Shown here piece after piece: positions 25,303 to 33,704 of a DNA stretch of 64,000 bases (position 1 is its first letter; each line of letters begins with the position of its first letter). The DNA comes from an uncultured Clostridia bacterium (lineage in GTDB: Bacteria; Bacillota; Clostridia; TANB77; CAG-508). The notes below the pieces were generated by a model, which saw only the letters and a list, made by a program, of their open reading frames with translations, was not told where the DNA came from and made no database searches. The DNA is taken from positions 1-64,000 of the forward strand of contig CANPVM010000006.1 in assembly GCA_947581805.1 (NCBI GenBank), read 5' to 3'. The position numbers were made by a program, and so were the translations under genes.

Positions 25303-27426
25303 CTATTCTTCTACACTAGGATTTACTTCTAAATCTTTCATGCTTAAATTAATTCTTCCCTGATTATCAATTTCAAGTACTTTGACTCTTATTTCATCTC
25401 CTACAGATAAAACATCCTCTACTTTTTCTACACGTTTGCTAGAAATTTTAGAAATGTGTAATAAACCTTCTTTTCCTGCGCCTAAATCTACAAAAGCACC
25501 AAAACTTGCAATTCTTGTAACAGTTCCATCGTAAATGTTTCCTGCTTCAATTTCTCTAGTAATGTCTTCTATCATTTTCTTTGCTCTTTCTGAATCTTGT
25601 CCTTCTACTGCATAAATGCATACGCTTCCGTCTTCTTCAATGTCAATTTTAACACCTTTTGCTTCTTCAATAATTTTATTAATCATTTTTCCGCCAGGTC
25701 CTATAACATCTTTAATTTTATCTACTGGAATATGCATTGTTGTAATTCTTGGTGCATATTTTGAAATATCAGCTCTTGGCTCAGAAATTACTGGTAACAT
25801 GATGTTATCTAAGATATAATCTCTTGCTACTTTTGTTCTATCAAAAGCTTCTTTAATAATATCGTAAGTTAATCCGTCACATTTAATATCTACTTGAATT
25901 GCTGTAATTCCTTCTTTAGTTCCACCTACTTTAAAGTCCATGTCTCCGAAGAAATCTTCAATTCCTTGAATATCGGTAAGCATGATATAGTCATTTGGAT
26001 TTTCTTTGCTTGTAATTAAACCTGTTGAAATACCTGCTACTGGTCTTTTAATTGGAACACCTGCGTCCATTAGAGCAAGTGTGCTTCCGCAAATACTTGC
26101 TTGTGAAGTTGAACCATTTGAAGATAAAATTTCAGATACTACACGGATTGCATAAGGGAATTCTTCTTCTGATGGAATAACTGGTACTAATGCTTTTTCA
26201 GCTAAAGCACCATGTCCAATTTCTCTTCTTCCTGGACCTCTTGATGGTCTTGCTTCTCCTACAGAGTAAGATGGGAAGTTATATTGGTGCATATATCTTT
26301 TTCCTGTTTCTTCATCTACACCATCTAAAATTTGTTCTTCACTTTTCATTCCTAGGGTTACAATAGACATTGCTTGAGTTTGTCCTCTTGTAAAAATAGC
26401 GCTACCATGTACTCTTGGAAGTACTCCTACTTCACAAGAAAGTGGTCTTATTTCGTCTATTTTTCTTCCATCTGGACGTTTATGCTCTTTTAATATCATT
26501 TCTCTAACACATGCTTTTTCTAAGTCATGAATACTATCAGCAATATCACGCTTGTCCTCTTCTGCTCTCTCTTCTCCATATTTTTCTAGGTAATAGTTGT
26601 TAATATCTTCAGCAAGCTTTTCCATGTTAGCATCACGAGTTTCTTTGTCACTTGCTTGTACATCTTGGTACATTCTATCTTTAAATTCTTTTTCAATTTC
26701 TTCGTATACTTCTGGCTTTACGGCAAAAGATAAATATTCAAATTTTTCTTTTCCACAATCTTTTTGAATGTCAGAAATAAATTTGCAAAGTTTTTTAATT
26801 TCTACATGTGCTGTTTTAATGGCTTCTAACATTGTGTCATTTGGAATTTCGTCAGCTCCTGCTTCAATCATAGTAATTTTTTCTTCTGTTGCAGCAACTG
26901 TTAGAGTTAATCTTGATTTTTCTCTTTGCTCTACAGTAGGGTTAATAATAATTTGTCCATCTACGTAACCTACGTTTACTGCTGCAGTTGGTCCTCCAAA
27001 TGGAATATCTGAAATTGCAAGTGCTGCTGCAGAGCCAATCATTGCACATACTTCTGGGCTATTGTCTTGTTCTACAGATAAAACTGTTGCAACTACGCAT
27101 ACATCATTTCTAAAATCTTTTGGAAACAATGGACGAAGTGGTCTATCAATTGCTCTTGATGTTAAAATTGCTTTGTCTGCTGGCTTTCCTTCCCTTTTCA
27201 TAAAGCTTCCTGGTATTTTTCCTACAGCATATAATTTTTCTTCGTAATCTACAGATAGTGGGAAAAAGTCAATTCCTTCTCTTGGTTCTTTAGATGCTGT
27301 TACATTGACCATAACAACGGTATCTCCATAACGAACCATAACACTACCATTAGCAAGTTCTGCAATCTTGCCTGTTTCAATTGTTAATTTTCTTCCTGCA
27401 AGTTCTGTTGAGTATGTTTTAAACAT
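25303..27426 (-). CDS. pnp: Polyribonucleotide nucleotidyltransferase (PNPase)
   Basis: A 707-residue phosphorolytic 3'-5' exoribonuclease. It has two RNase PH domains (about residues 10-220 and 310-540, with MEKLAEDI-type helical linker), a KH domain carrying [11 protein letters not shown] (about 560) and a C-terminal S1 domain (about 620-690). Motifs such as [15 protein letters not shown]-like and [10 protein letters not shown] are in place. Length is typical. It follows rpsO (27626), the standard order, separated by a terminator and by a leader capable of a long stem (27471-27560) that probably mediates autoregulation. Confidence 0.96.
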   Translation of the reverse strand: MFKTYSTELAGRKLTIETGKIAELANGSVMVRYGDTVVMVNVTASKEPREGIDFFPLSVDYEEKLYAVGKIPGSFMKREGKPADKAILTSRAIDRPLRPLFPKDFRNDVCVVATVLSVEQDNSPEVCAMIGSAAALAISDIPFGGPTAAVNVGYVDGQIIINPTVEQREKSRLTLTVAATEEKITMIEAGADEIPNDTMLEAIKTAHVEIKKLCKFISDIQKDCGKEKFEYLSFAVKPEVYEEIEKEFKDRMYQDVQASDKETRDANMEKLAEDINNYYLEKYGEERAEEDKRDIADSIHDLEKACVREMILKEHKRPDGRKIDEIRPLSCEVGVLPRVHGSAIFTRGQTQAMSIVTLGMKSEEQILDGVDEETGKRYMHQYNFPSYSVGEARPSRGPGRREIGHGALAEKALVPVIPSEEEFPYAIRVVSEILSSNGSTSQASICGSTLALMDAGVPIKRPVAGISTGLITSKENPNDYIMLTDIQGIEDFFGDMDFKVGGTKEGITAIQVDIKCDGLTYDIIKEAFDRTKVARDYILDNIMLPVISEPRADISKYAPRITTMHIPVDKIKDVIGPGGKMINKIIEEAKGVKIDIEEDGSVCIYAVEGQDSERAKKMIEDITREIEAGNIYDGTVTRIASFGAFVDLGAGKEGLLHISKISSKRVEKVEDVLSVGDEIRVKVLEIDNQGRINLSMKDLEVNPSVEE

Positions 27427-27470
27427 AAATATCTCTCCTTTTCCGGCTTTTTGCCTGTTATATTTATTTT

Positions 27471-27560
27471 AATCAATACTCGTCCTTAGTGTAACCTCTA
27501 CAATATATTATGCTTTAATAATACATTGTACAAGCTACTAGCTAATTCAAAGTATTGATT
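27471..27560 (-). promoter_or_regulatory. pnp 5' leader with long-range stem
   Basis: AATCAATACT at one end pairs perfectly with AGTATTGATT at the other, and an inner hairpin (ACAATgTATTAT/ATAATAtATTGT) fills the loop. It lies 44 bases upstream of the pnp start. Such leader stems are known RNase III targets for pnp autocontrol in enterobacteria; its function here is inferred. Confidence 0.55.
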
Positions 27561-27583
27561 GAAAATAGCAAATTAAAAAAATG

Positions 27584-27615
27584 GGACGTTTTACTTTATG
27601 AATAGCAAAACGTCC
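27584..27615 (-). terminator. Terminator after rpsO
   Basis: GGACGTTTTGC... / ...AAAACGTCC stem on the minus strand, ten bases after the rpsO stop, with a T-run. It may be partly read through into pnp. Confidence 0.75.
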
Positions 27616-27625
27616 TTCTTGACTT

Positions 27626-27889
27626 TTATTTTCTTAGTCCTAATTTTTCAACGATATCACGATATCTTTGAACATCTTTATCACTTAAGTACTTAAGTAA
27701 GCTACGTCTTGCACCTACCATTTTTAAAAGACCTCTTCTTGAGTGATTATCTTTTTGATGTACTTTTAAATGTTCTGTTAGTTCATTGATTCTTTCTGTT
27801 AAAAGAGCAATTTGTACTTCTGGTGAACCAGTGTCTTTTTCATCTCTTTTATAAGTATTGATAATTTCTTGTTTCTTTTCCTTTGTCAT
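27626..27889 (-). CDS. rpsO: Ribosomal protein S15
   Basis: An 87-residue small-subunit protein with the full S15 pattern ([35 protein letters not shown]). The start MTKEKKQEI is set by TAGGAGGTG. The 5' leader (27890-27990) contains GGACACCTGCCC and AACTCAGTT segments that may fold for S15 autoregulation. A promoter (TTGCAA, 17, TAATAT) lies at 27994-28022. pnp follows. Confidence 0.97.
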   Translation of the reverse strand: MTKEKKQEIINTYKRDEKDTGSPEVQIALLTERINELTEHLKVHQKDNHSRRGLLKMVGARRSLLKYLSDKDVQRYRDIVEKLGLRK

Positions 27890-27993
27890 AATTACACCTC
27901 CTATATTTTTTATTGGCCTTAAACTGAGTTTTAGGGCAGGTGTCCTTTCCAAAAACCAAGTATAAGGTAAGTATGCTTATTAAAAGCATAACT

Positions 27994-28022
27994 ATATTAT
28001 CATATTTTATACCATTTTGCAA
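27994..28022 (-). promoter_or_regulatory. rpsO promoter
   Basis: Minus strand: -35 TTGCAA, 17-base spacer, -10 TAATAT. It is back-to-back with the promoter at 28051-28079. Confidence 0.65.
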
Positions 28023-28050
28023 TAGGTTTTCTAAAATTTCTAAGGGCGTA

Positions 28051-28079
28051 TTGTATTTTGCATAAAAACATGCTATACT
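28051..28079 (+). promoter_or_regulatory. Promoter of the 28166 gene
   Basis: -35 TTGTAT, 17-base spacer, -10 TATACT, about 80 bases upstream of the small plus-strand gene. Confidence 0.7.
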
Positions 28080-28165
28080 TTTTATGTTACTATTGTAGAA
28101 TTCTAAAATATTAAATGGGTATTTTAGAATTTCCTTATATTTCAAATAAAGAAAGGAAATTTAGT

Positions 28166-28345
28166 ATGGAAAAGATTAGATTATTACAAGTTCATGGGTA
28201 CTACAATGAAGAAGATTCCTTTGAATTTACAGAGGAAAAATCTTGGAGTGGTCATGTAATTCTTCGGGAAGATTTAACATTTGAAGGAATTGTAAATGAC
28301 TCCATTGATATAAAAAAAGATAAAAAAGAAAAAGCACTTCATTGA
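28166..28345 (+). CDS. Small hypothetical protein
   Basis: A 59-residue acidic soluble protein (starts MEKIRLLQVHGYYNEEDSF, contains SWSGHVILREDLTFEG and ends in a lysine-rich helix). The start is backed by GAAAGG at good spacing, by a sigma-A promoter upstream and by a terminator that overlaps its end. The codon for Arg in ILRED is CGG followed by G, one of the few in-frame CGG codons in the window. No family is recognised; its repeat-like beta-strand pattern suggests a small single domain. Confidence 0.65.
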   Translation: MEKIRLLQVHGYYNEEDSFEFTEEKSWSGHVILREDLTFEGIVNDSIDIKKDKKEKALH

Positions 28346-28356
28346 AGTGCTTTTTT
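28330..28356 (+). terminator. Terminator of the 28166 gene
   Basis: AAAAGCACTTC-ATT-GAAGTGCTTTTTT hairpin overlapping the last codons, with a run of T on the plus strand. Confidence 0.85.
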
Positions 28357-28432
28357 ACTTCTATCTCATTTGTTACTTAATTTACCAGTTCATTTGCTAT
28401 TTCATTGGTAAGTTCATCTTCTATTTCATTTT

Positions 28433-29644
28433 TTATTGCTTTATTCTATTCATTGCTTCTATTGTATTTTCACGGCTTCCAAAGGCTGTTAATCTAAAAT
28501 ATCCTTCTCCACTTGGTCCAAAACCAGAACCTGGTGTTCCTACTATATTTTTTTCTTCTAATAATTTATCAAAGAACTCCCAAGAGGTCATTCCTTCTGG
28601 TACTTTTAGCCAAATATATGGTGCATTTTTTCCTCCATATACAGTATAACCTGATTTTTCTAATCCTTCTCTTATAATTCTTGCATTTTCCATATAATAA
28701 GCTATATTTTCTTTAATTTGTTTTTGTCCTTCTTCTGTATATACTGCTTCTGCTGCTTTTTGCGTAATATATGGTACTCCATTAAATTTCGTACATTGCC
28801 TACGATTCCATAAAGCATTTAATGAAACTTCTCCTACTTTTAATTCTTTTGGAACTACCGCGTAAGCACAACGAACACCTGTAAATCCAGCTGTTTTTGA
28901 AAAACTTCTAAATTCGATGGCAACTTCTTTTGCTCCTTCTATTTCATAAATACTATGTGGTACATTTTCTTCTGAAATATAGGCTTCATAAGCAGAATCA
29001 AAGAAGATAATAGAGCCATTTTCTTTGGCATATTTTACCCATTTTGTTAATTGTTCTTTATTTAAAACTGTTCCTGTTGGATTATTAGGAAAACATAAAT
29101 AGAGCATATCTACTTTTTCTTTTGGCAATTCTGGCTCAAAGTTATTTTCTGCAGTTGCTGGCATATAAACTACTTTTTCAAATTTTCCTGTATTTTTATC
29201 AAATGAACCTGTTCTTCCTGCCATGACATTAGAGTCTAAATATACAGGATATACTGGATCTGTAATGGCTATAATATTGTCAGTTGAAAATAATTCTTGG
29301 ATATTACCTGTATCACATTTTGCTCCATCAGAAATAAAAATTTCTTCTTTTTCTATAGAGATTCCTCTTTTTTTATAATCCCATTCTACAATTTTCTCTC
29401 TTAAAAAGTCATATCCTTGTTCTGGTCCATAGCCTTTAAAAGTTTCTTTCTTTGCCATTTCATCAGTTGCTTTGTGAATTGCTTCTATTATTTTAGGTGC
29501 AATAGGAAGTGTAACATCTCCTATTCCTAATTTTATTATTTTTTTATCTGGATTTTTTGCTTGAAAGTCTGCTACTTTTTTAGCAATTGTTGAAAATAAA
29601 TAACTATCTTGTAGTTTTAAATAATTTTCATTTATTTTAATCAT
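28433..29644 (-). CDS. dapL: LL-diaminopimelate aminotransferase
   Basis: A 403-residue fold-type I PLP enzyme converting tetrahydrodipicolinate directly to LL-diaminopimelate. Family features include [16 protein letters not shown] at the N-terminus, [18 protein letters not shown], and the PLP-lysine motif [13 protein letters not shown]. Length is normal. It lies directly downstream of dapF, which acts on its product, so the pair supplies meso-diaminopimelate for peptidoglycan and lysine. Confidence 0.95.
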   Translation of the reverse strand: MIKINENYLKLQDSYLFSTIAKKVADFQAKNPDKKIIKLGIGDVTLPIAPKIIEAIHKATDEMAKKETFKGYGPEQGYDFLREKIVEWDYKKRGISIEKEEIFISDGAKCDTGNIQELFSTDNIIAITDPVYPVYLDSNVMAGRTGSFDKNTGKFEKVVYMPATAENNFEPELPKEKVDMLYLCFPNNPTGTVLNKEQLTKWVKYAKENGSIIFFDSAYEAYISEENVPHSIYEIEGAKEVAIEFRSFSKTAGFTGVRCAYAVVPKELKVGEVSLNALWNRRQCTKFNGVPYITQKAAEAVYTEEGQKQIKENIAYYMENARIIREGLEKSGYTVYGGKNAPYIWLKVPEGMTSWEFFDKLLEEKNIVGTPGSGFGPSGEGYFRLTAFGSRENTIEAMNRIKQ

Positions 29645-29663
29645 TGTTTTCTTTCCTTTATTT

Positions 29664-29702
29664 TATATTTAGGTTTTTATTATGGTTTTACCTATAAACC
29701 AT
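29664..29702. repeat. Dispersed repeat, copy 1 (TATATTTAGG...ACCTATAAACC)
   Basis: TATATTTAGGTTTT, a few variable bases, then GGTTTTACCTATAAACC. A near-identical copy lies at 61652-61688, also in a gap between minus-strand genes. It can form GGTTTAT/ATAAACC-type stems and may serve as a terminator. Confidence 0.6.
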
Positions 29703-29713
29703 CTATTTTCATA

Positions 29714-30569
29714 CTATGCTTTTACTTCCTCTAATTCTCCTTCAAAAACTGTAACTGCAGGTCCTGTCATATAGACGTGGTTGTCGTCCTTGTTCCATTC
29801 TATTTCTAATTTGCCACCTAATAATTCTACTGTTACTTTTCTTTCTGTTACATCATTTAAAACACTTGCAACAACAGATGCACAAGCTCCTGTTCCACAA
29901 GCTAAGGTTTCTCCGGAACCTCTTTCCCATACTCTCATTTTAATATGACTTTTATCTACTTTTTCAATAAATTCTACATTCGTTCTTTTTGGAAATTCTT
30001 TGCTTGTTTCTATTATTGGACCATAAGTTTCTATTTTAAAATCTGCTACCTTGTCAATATAAGTAACAGCATGTGGGTTTCCCATAGATACACAAGTAAA
30101 TTTAAAAGCTTTGTCCAGTGCTTTTATTTCTAAATTTTTCACTATTTCTTCGTTTGAAATAACTGGTACTTTACTTGCTTCTAATATTGGCTCTCCCATA
30201 TCTACTCTAACTGTTTCTACTTTTCCTTCTTTTACATTTAATTTTAAAGTTTTAATTCCTGCTAAAGTTTCAATAGTAATAATTTCTTTATTGGTTAGTC
30301 CTTTATCATAGACAAATTTTCCGCACGCACCTGATGCCATTTCCACACATTTCTGCTTCTGTGCCATCGTAGTTAAACATTCTCATTTTAAAGTCTGCCA
30401 CATTACTTTTGCAAATTAAAATGAGTCCGTCAGAACCAACACCAAAATGTCGGTTACTAACAAAGCGAGCTAGGTCAGATACGTTTTCTATTTCTTGCTC
30501 ATCTGTATAACAATCCATATAAACATAGTCATTTCCTAGCCCATGCATTTTTGTAAATTTTCTTTTCAT
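29714..30569 (-). CDS. dapF: Diaminopimelate epimerase, read across a +1 frameshift at CGGA
   Basis: DapF interconverts LL- and meso-diaminopimelate. The start [15 protein letters not shown] has AAAGGGATGTGAT upstream. The N-terminal frame covers residues 1-82 through the first catalytic Cys motif ([10 protein letters not shown]), then reads CGG at codon 83 (30323-30321) and stops four codons later. Skipping one base gives GKFVYDKG, the expected continuation, and the rest is intact to the second Cys motif ([10 protein letters not shown]). The joined length of 284 residues is normal. The downstream frame alone would start without the catalytic N-terminal lobe. Either translation shifts here or the gene is inactive. 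dapL follows. Confidence 0.87.
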
Positions 30570-30658
30570 TTTATAATCACATCCCTTTCTCAAGGTATAA
30601 ATATAGTTGAAAGAATGATAAGCATTTTTCAAACTTATTTACCTCTTAATAGGTTTTA

Positions 30659-30696
30659 AAAACAAGATGAAATGTAATTACATTTTATCTTGTTTT
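30659..30696 (-). terminator. Hairpin in the dapF leader, possible attenuator
   Basis: AAAACAAGATaAAATG / CATTTcATCTTGTTTTT perfect-looking stem right after the dapF promoter start point and followed by T5. Being upstream of dapF with no other minus-strand gene before it, it may attenuate or stabilise the dapF mRNA. Confidence 0.5.
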
Positions 30697-30725
30697 ATTC
30701 TATCATATGCTATTTTTAAATGCAA
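30697..30725 (-). promoter_or_regulatory. Probable dapF promoter
   Basis: Minus strand: -35 TTGCAT, 17-base spacer, -10 TAGAAT, 130 bases upstream of dapF. Confidence 0.55.
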
Positions 30726-30771
30726 TAAAAAAATTTTTATAGAAATATAAAGAAAATTTTTAAAATAAGTA

Positions 30772-30800
30772 TTGACATTTATTTTAAAATTTAGTATACT
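30772..30800 (+). promoter_or_regulatory. tRNA operon promoter
   Basis: -35 TTGACA, 17-base spacer, -10 TATACT, 20 bases before the first tRNA. Confidence 0.9.
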
Positions 30801-30819
30801 TAATTTCGTCGAAAGAAAT

Positions 30820-30895
30820 GGTCGCTTAGCTCAGCTGGGAGAGCATCTGCCTTACAAGCAGGGGGTCATAGGTTCGAGCCCTATAGCGACCACCA
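30820..30895 (+). tRNA. tRNA-Val(TAC)
   Basis: Cloverleaf with acceptor GGTCGCT/AGCGACC, encoded ACCA end, anticodon loop CTTACAA (TAC) and T loop TTCGAGC. Confidence 0.96.
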
Positions 30896-30905
30896 TTCTT
30901 TTTAC

Positions 30906-30982
30906 GGCCTGGTAGTTCAGTTGGTTAGAACGCTAGCCTGTCACGCTAGAGGTCGACGGTTCGAGCCCGTTCCAGGTCGCCA
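30906..30982 (+). tRNA. tRNA-Asp(GTC)
   Basis: Acceptor GGCCTGG/CCAGGTC, D loop AGTTGGTT, anticodon loop CTGTCAC (GTC), T loop TTCGAGC, encoded GCCA end. Confidence 0.96.
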
Positions 30983-31003
30983 TTTTTTTATACTTATATT
31001 TCT

Positions 31004-31079
31004 GCTTCGATAGCTCAGTTGGTAGAGCAAGGGACTGAAAATCCCTGTGTCAGTGGTTCGATTCCACTTCGAAGCACCA
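31004..31079 (+). tRNA. tRNA-Phe(GAA)
   Basis: Acceptor GCTTCGA/TCGAAGC, anticodon loop CTGAAAA (GAA), T loop TTCGATT, encoded ACCA end. It is the last gene of the tRNA operon and borders the accessory region at 31306-33597. Confidence 0.96.
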
Positions 31080-31115
31080 AAAAACAATATCATGAAAATA
31101 TGATATTGTTTTTTT
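31079..31115 (+). terminator. tRNA operon terminator
   Basis: AAACAATATCA-TGAAAA-TATGATATTGTTTTTTT hairpin directly after tRNA-Phe. Confidence 0.88.
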
Positions 31116-31305
31116 ATTTGTTTTTGTGAAAGGTGGAATCGAAAAGGATTGTCTTCCTTGTTCTCTTAAGAAGTGTTACAGAAACATTAAGTTTTTATGA
31201 CAATTGAACTTTTGCTGTCATATTTATTGTTAAAAATTGCATTTTGTGATATAAATTATATAAAAATATAGTATAAATACTATTATTGAATTAGAAGGAG
31301 AAATT

Positions 31306-32470
31306 ATGGGAAGATATGCTTATCATGGACAAGAAGTTCTAAAAAGAGATGGTAAATTAGTTGGATTTAATGCAGGGTATGGCTTTTATTCTGAACATGA
31401 ACATGGCTATACTGGTGTAGAACAAATGAAACCTAAAAAAGGAAAAGATAAAAATAAAAATCATCCATTTAATGGGGAAATTGTTGAAAATCCTAACTCT
31501 GTTAATTTAATGGAATTTAGTGATGGAAATGTTTGGCTAACAAATGATGTGTGGAATTATATAAATTTGATGAAAAAGACCGAAGAAGAAAGACGAAAAA
31601 TAATAGACAAATATATCAATAATGATGATAGAAAGCGTAATAAAGAGTCTATGTCAAAACTAGGTGTAAATATAGATTCACCAGAGATTGTTGCACTATG
31701 GGATTCAGGTTTTAATGGTGGAGATGGTTGCTTTGATTTAATATCAACCAATGAGCAAAGTAGAGAACTAATAAGAACATTATATGATGAAATGCAAAAA
31801 GGAAATGTTGCTATTTCAAGTGATTATAGTTTTATGTTTAAAGATAGAGGATTATCATTTGTATTATTAGACCAATTAACTCAGGAAGACCTTATGAATA
31901 AAAAATTAATAGATCATTATGATGAAATGGCGAAACAATTTCAAGAAGAATATAGAAAATATTTACAAAAAGAAGGTTTACACGGAGAAAGTTGCATACT
32001 TGAAGGTTGTAAATACCCTGCAGAATTTTGGAATGTCCAAATATCTGCATTAGAAACTGGTATAAAACGGAGAAATAATACCTAAATTTTATTTGGAAAT
32101 TCTTGATACTTCAAAAGGAAGAGAAGATTTAGATTCACTTTGTATGCATAAACTATGCAGATTGACAGGTGACGAAATTAAGGCTTTAGTACCAGTAGTT
32201 AAATCTAAAGAATATGCTGATTATGCTAAAAATCATAGTCAAGAAGCTGTTGAAACATATTTGATTGAAGAATTAGGATTATATCGCCAAAGAAAGATTA
32301 TTGATGAAGGTAGATATTTAGCTGATAAAGAAGCTTTAGAAGGAATTGTATCAGAACAAAGGACAGAAACTGTAGAAAAAAGTTCATTATCATTAAAAGA
32401 TAGAATATCAAAATGGTTACATCCCGACAGAGAAAATGATAAAGATAAATCAGAAGAAAAAGGAGAGTAA
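31306..32470 (+). CDS. Unknown protein, read across a +1 frameshift at CGGA
   Basis: The first frame (start MGRYAYHGQEV, with AGAAGGAG upstream) covers 254 codons, then reads AAA CGG AGA AAT AAT ACC TAA. The second frame begins at once in the +1 register with no start codon other than TTG and no ribosome-binding site. Skipping the C of CGGA joins them as ...LETGIK-GEIIPKFYLEIL..., a 387-residue product. I recognise no domain. It is acidic and soluble, ends in a charged tail (DKISKWLHPDRENDKD-type), and the SD for the next gene overlaps its stop. It lies in the tRNA-bordered plus-strand island. This is the only frameshift case without a known family to verify the fusion. Confidence 0.7.
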
Positions 32471-32471
32471 T

Positions 32472-32921
32472 ATGGAAAATATAGAATATTCAAATTCACT
32501 TTATCAAATAAATGAAATAATAAAATATATGACACCAAATTTAAAAGCTAGAATACCAAAGAAATTTATTAGTTATTTTGAGAATAATAAGTCAAAAGAT
32601 TATAATTGGAAAATAAATGAAAAATTACCATTAGAAAAACAAAATTTGTTACCTACCACTAAGGAAATTTTAACCGTACTATATAAAGACTATATCTGTG
32701 ATGATTTAGAAAGAGTTGAATTAGAGAAAACTTTAAGGAATAATGAAATAAAATATCAAGAAGAATTAAGGGAAAAATACAGTCCAAACAATATATTTAA
32801 TAATAAAACAAAAAAAGTTGTAGATACAATAGTAGAAAATGAAAATACATCAGTACTAACTTATAAAGAGTCATTATTTAGTAAAATCATTAGCAAAATA
32901 AAATTATTTTTTCATAAATAA
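32472..32921 (+). CDS. Hypothetical protein in tRNA-adjacent island
   Basis: A 149-residue protein starting MENIEYSNSLYQINEIIKYM (AGGAGAG upstream, overlapping the end of the preceding gene). It is lysine- and asparagine-rich, predicted mostly helical, with a C-terminal hydrophobic/basic segment (SKIISKIKLFFHK) that could touch the membrane. I have no name for this family. Coupling to the frameshifted gene upstream suggests one transcript. Confidence 0.65.
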   Translation: MENIEYSNSLYQINEIIKYMTPNLKARIPKKFISYFENNKSKDYNWKINEKLPLEKQNLLPTTKEILTVLYKDYICDDLERVELEKTLRNNEIKYQEELREKYSPNNIFNNKTKKVVDTIVENENTSVLTYKESLFSKIISKIKLFFHK

Positions 32922-32940
32922 TATGGCAAAGGAGAAAAAT

Positions 32941-33597
32941 ATGATATTAGCAATAACACAAAGATATGGATTATCTGAAAAGGGCTCTGAAAAATATTAT
33001 ATAGATAAAGAATTTAAAGATATATTTGAAAAACTTAATGTATTACTATTTCCAATTAGTTCGCTAACAAATATAGAAAAAGTTACTGAAATTTGTGATG
33101 GACTAATTGTTATAGGAAGTCCAATACATATAAATCCAAAAAATTATAATGAACAACCTATTATAGAAATTCACAAGATGGCAGAAGAAATTGATACGCT
33201 AGATTTTACAATGATAAAGGCATTTAATAATGTTAATAAACCTATTTTAGGTATTTGTAGAGGAATACAAGCTATAAATGTTTGCTTTGGTGGTAGTTTA
33301 TATCAAAATATTCCTAATCACAGATTGCCAATAGAAGAAAGGCATAATGTAAAATTTGAAAAAGATTCTTTTTTATATGATTGTTATAATGTAGAGCAAA
33401 TGCAAACAAACTCACGACATTATCAAGCAATTAAAGAAGTAGCAAAAGGATTTAAAGTAGTTGCAAAAAGTGAAGATGGAATTATAGAAGCAATAGAAAA
33501 TAAAAATATAGTTGCAGTACAATGGCATCCTGAATATATGATTGATATAAAATTTTTTGATTATTTTGTAAATAAAATATGCAATAAAAAGCATTAG
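32941..33597 (+). CDS. Class I glutamine amidotransferase-like peptidase C26
   Basis: A 218-residue protein of the peptidase C26 / gamma-glutamyl-GABA hydrolase group. The nucleophile elbow is GICRGIQAIN (Cys about residue 106), the His-Glu pair is in VQWHPEYM near the C-terminus, and the N-terminal GLIVIGSP segment fits. Such enzymes cleave gamma-glutamyl amides. The substrate is unknown. Start is the ATG at 32941 after AAAGGAG. The gene is more AT-rich than neighbouring core genes and lies at the end of the island. Confidence 0.85.
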   Translation: MILAITQRYGLSEKGSEKYYIDKEFKDIFEKLNVLLFPISSLTNIEKVTEICDGLIVIGSPIHINPKNYNEQPIIEIHKMAEEIDTLDFTMIKAFNNVNKPILGICRGIQAINVCFGGSLYQNIPNHRLPIEERHNVKFEKDSFLYDCYNVEQMQTNSRHYQAIKEVAKGFKVVAKSEDGIIEAIENKNIVAVQWHPEYMIDIKFFDYFVNKICNKKH

Positions 33598-33653
33598 CAA
33601 ATACCTTTATTGCATGTTTTAATAAATCTTATATTTTCTTTATTTATCAAATA

Positions 33654-33699
33654 GGGGTGTCCCCACCGTTCCAAAATGGAACGAAAAGGGGCGTCCCTC
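33654..33699. repeat. Dispersed palindromic repeat, copy 1 (GGGGTGTCCCC family)
   Basis: GGGGTGTCCCC, then a GTTCCAAAATGGAAC hairpin, then GGGGCGTCCC. The second copy is at 62121-62166 with the same flanks but the central hairpin read in reverse complement (GTTCCATTTTGGAAC). It lies between convergent genes. Confidence 0.85.
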
Positions 33700-33704
33700 T
33701 TGTT

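Noticed and set aside
30315-30367. Independent start for the second part of dapF
   Set aside because: The apparent start codon lies inside the motif, lacks a ribosome-binding site, and the product would miss the first catalytic cysteine.
30570-30660. Lysine or other riboswitch upstream of dapF
   Set aside because: The leader is too short and lacks the known conserved elements; only a simple hairpin is present.
31131-31147. Remnant of a tRNA-Phe T arm in inverted orientation after the tRNA operon
   Set aside because: Only about 10 bases match (GTGGAATCGA) and no matching att site or integrase was found.
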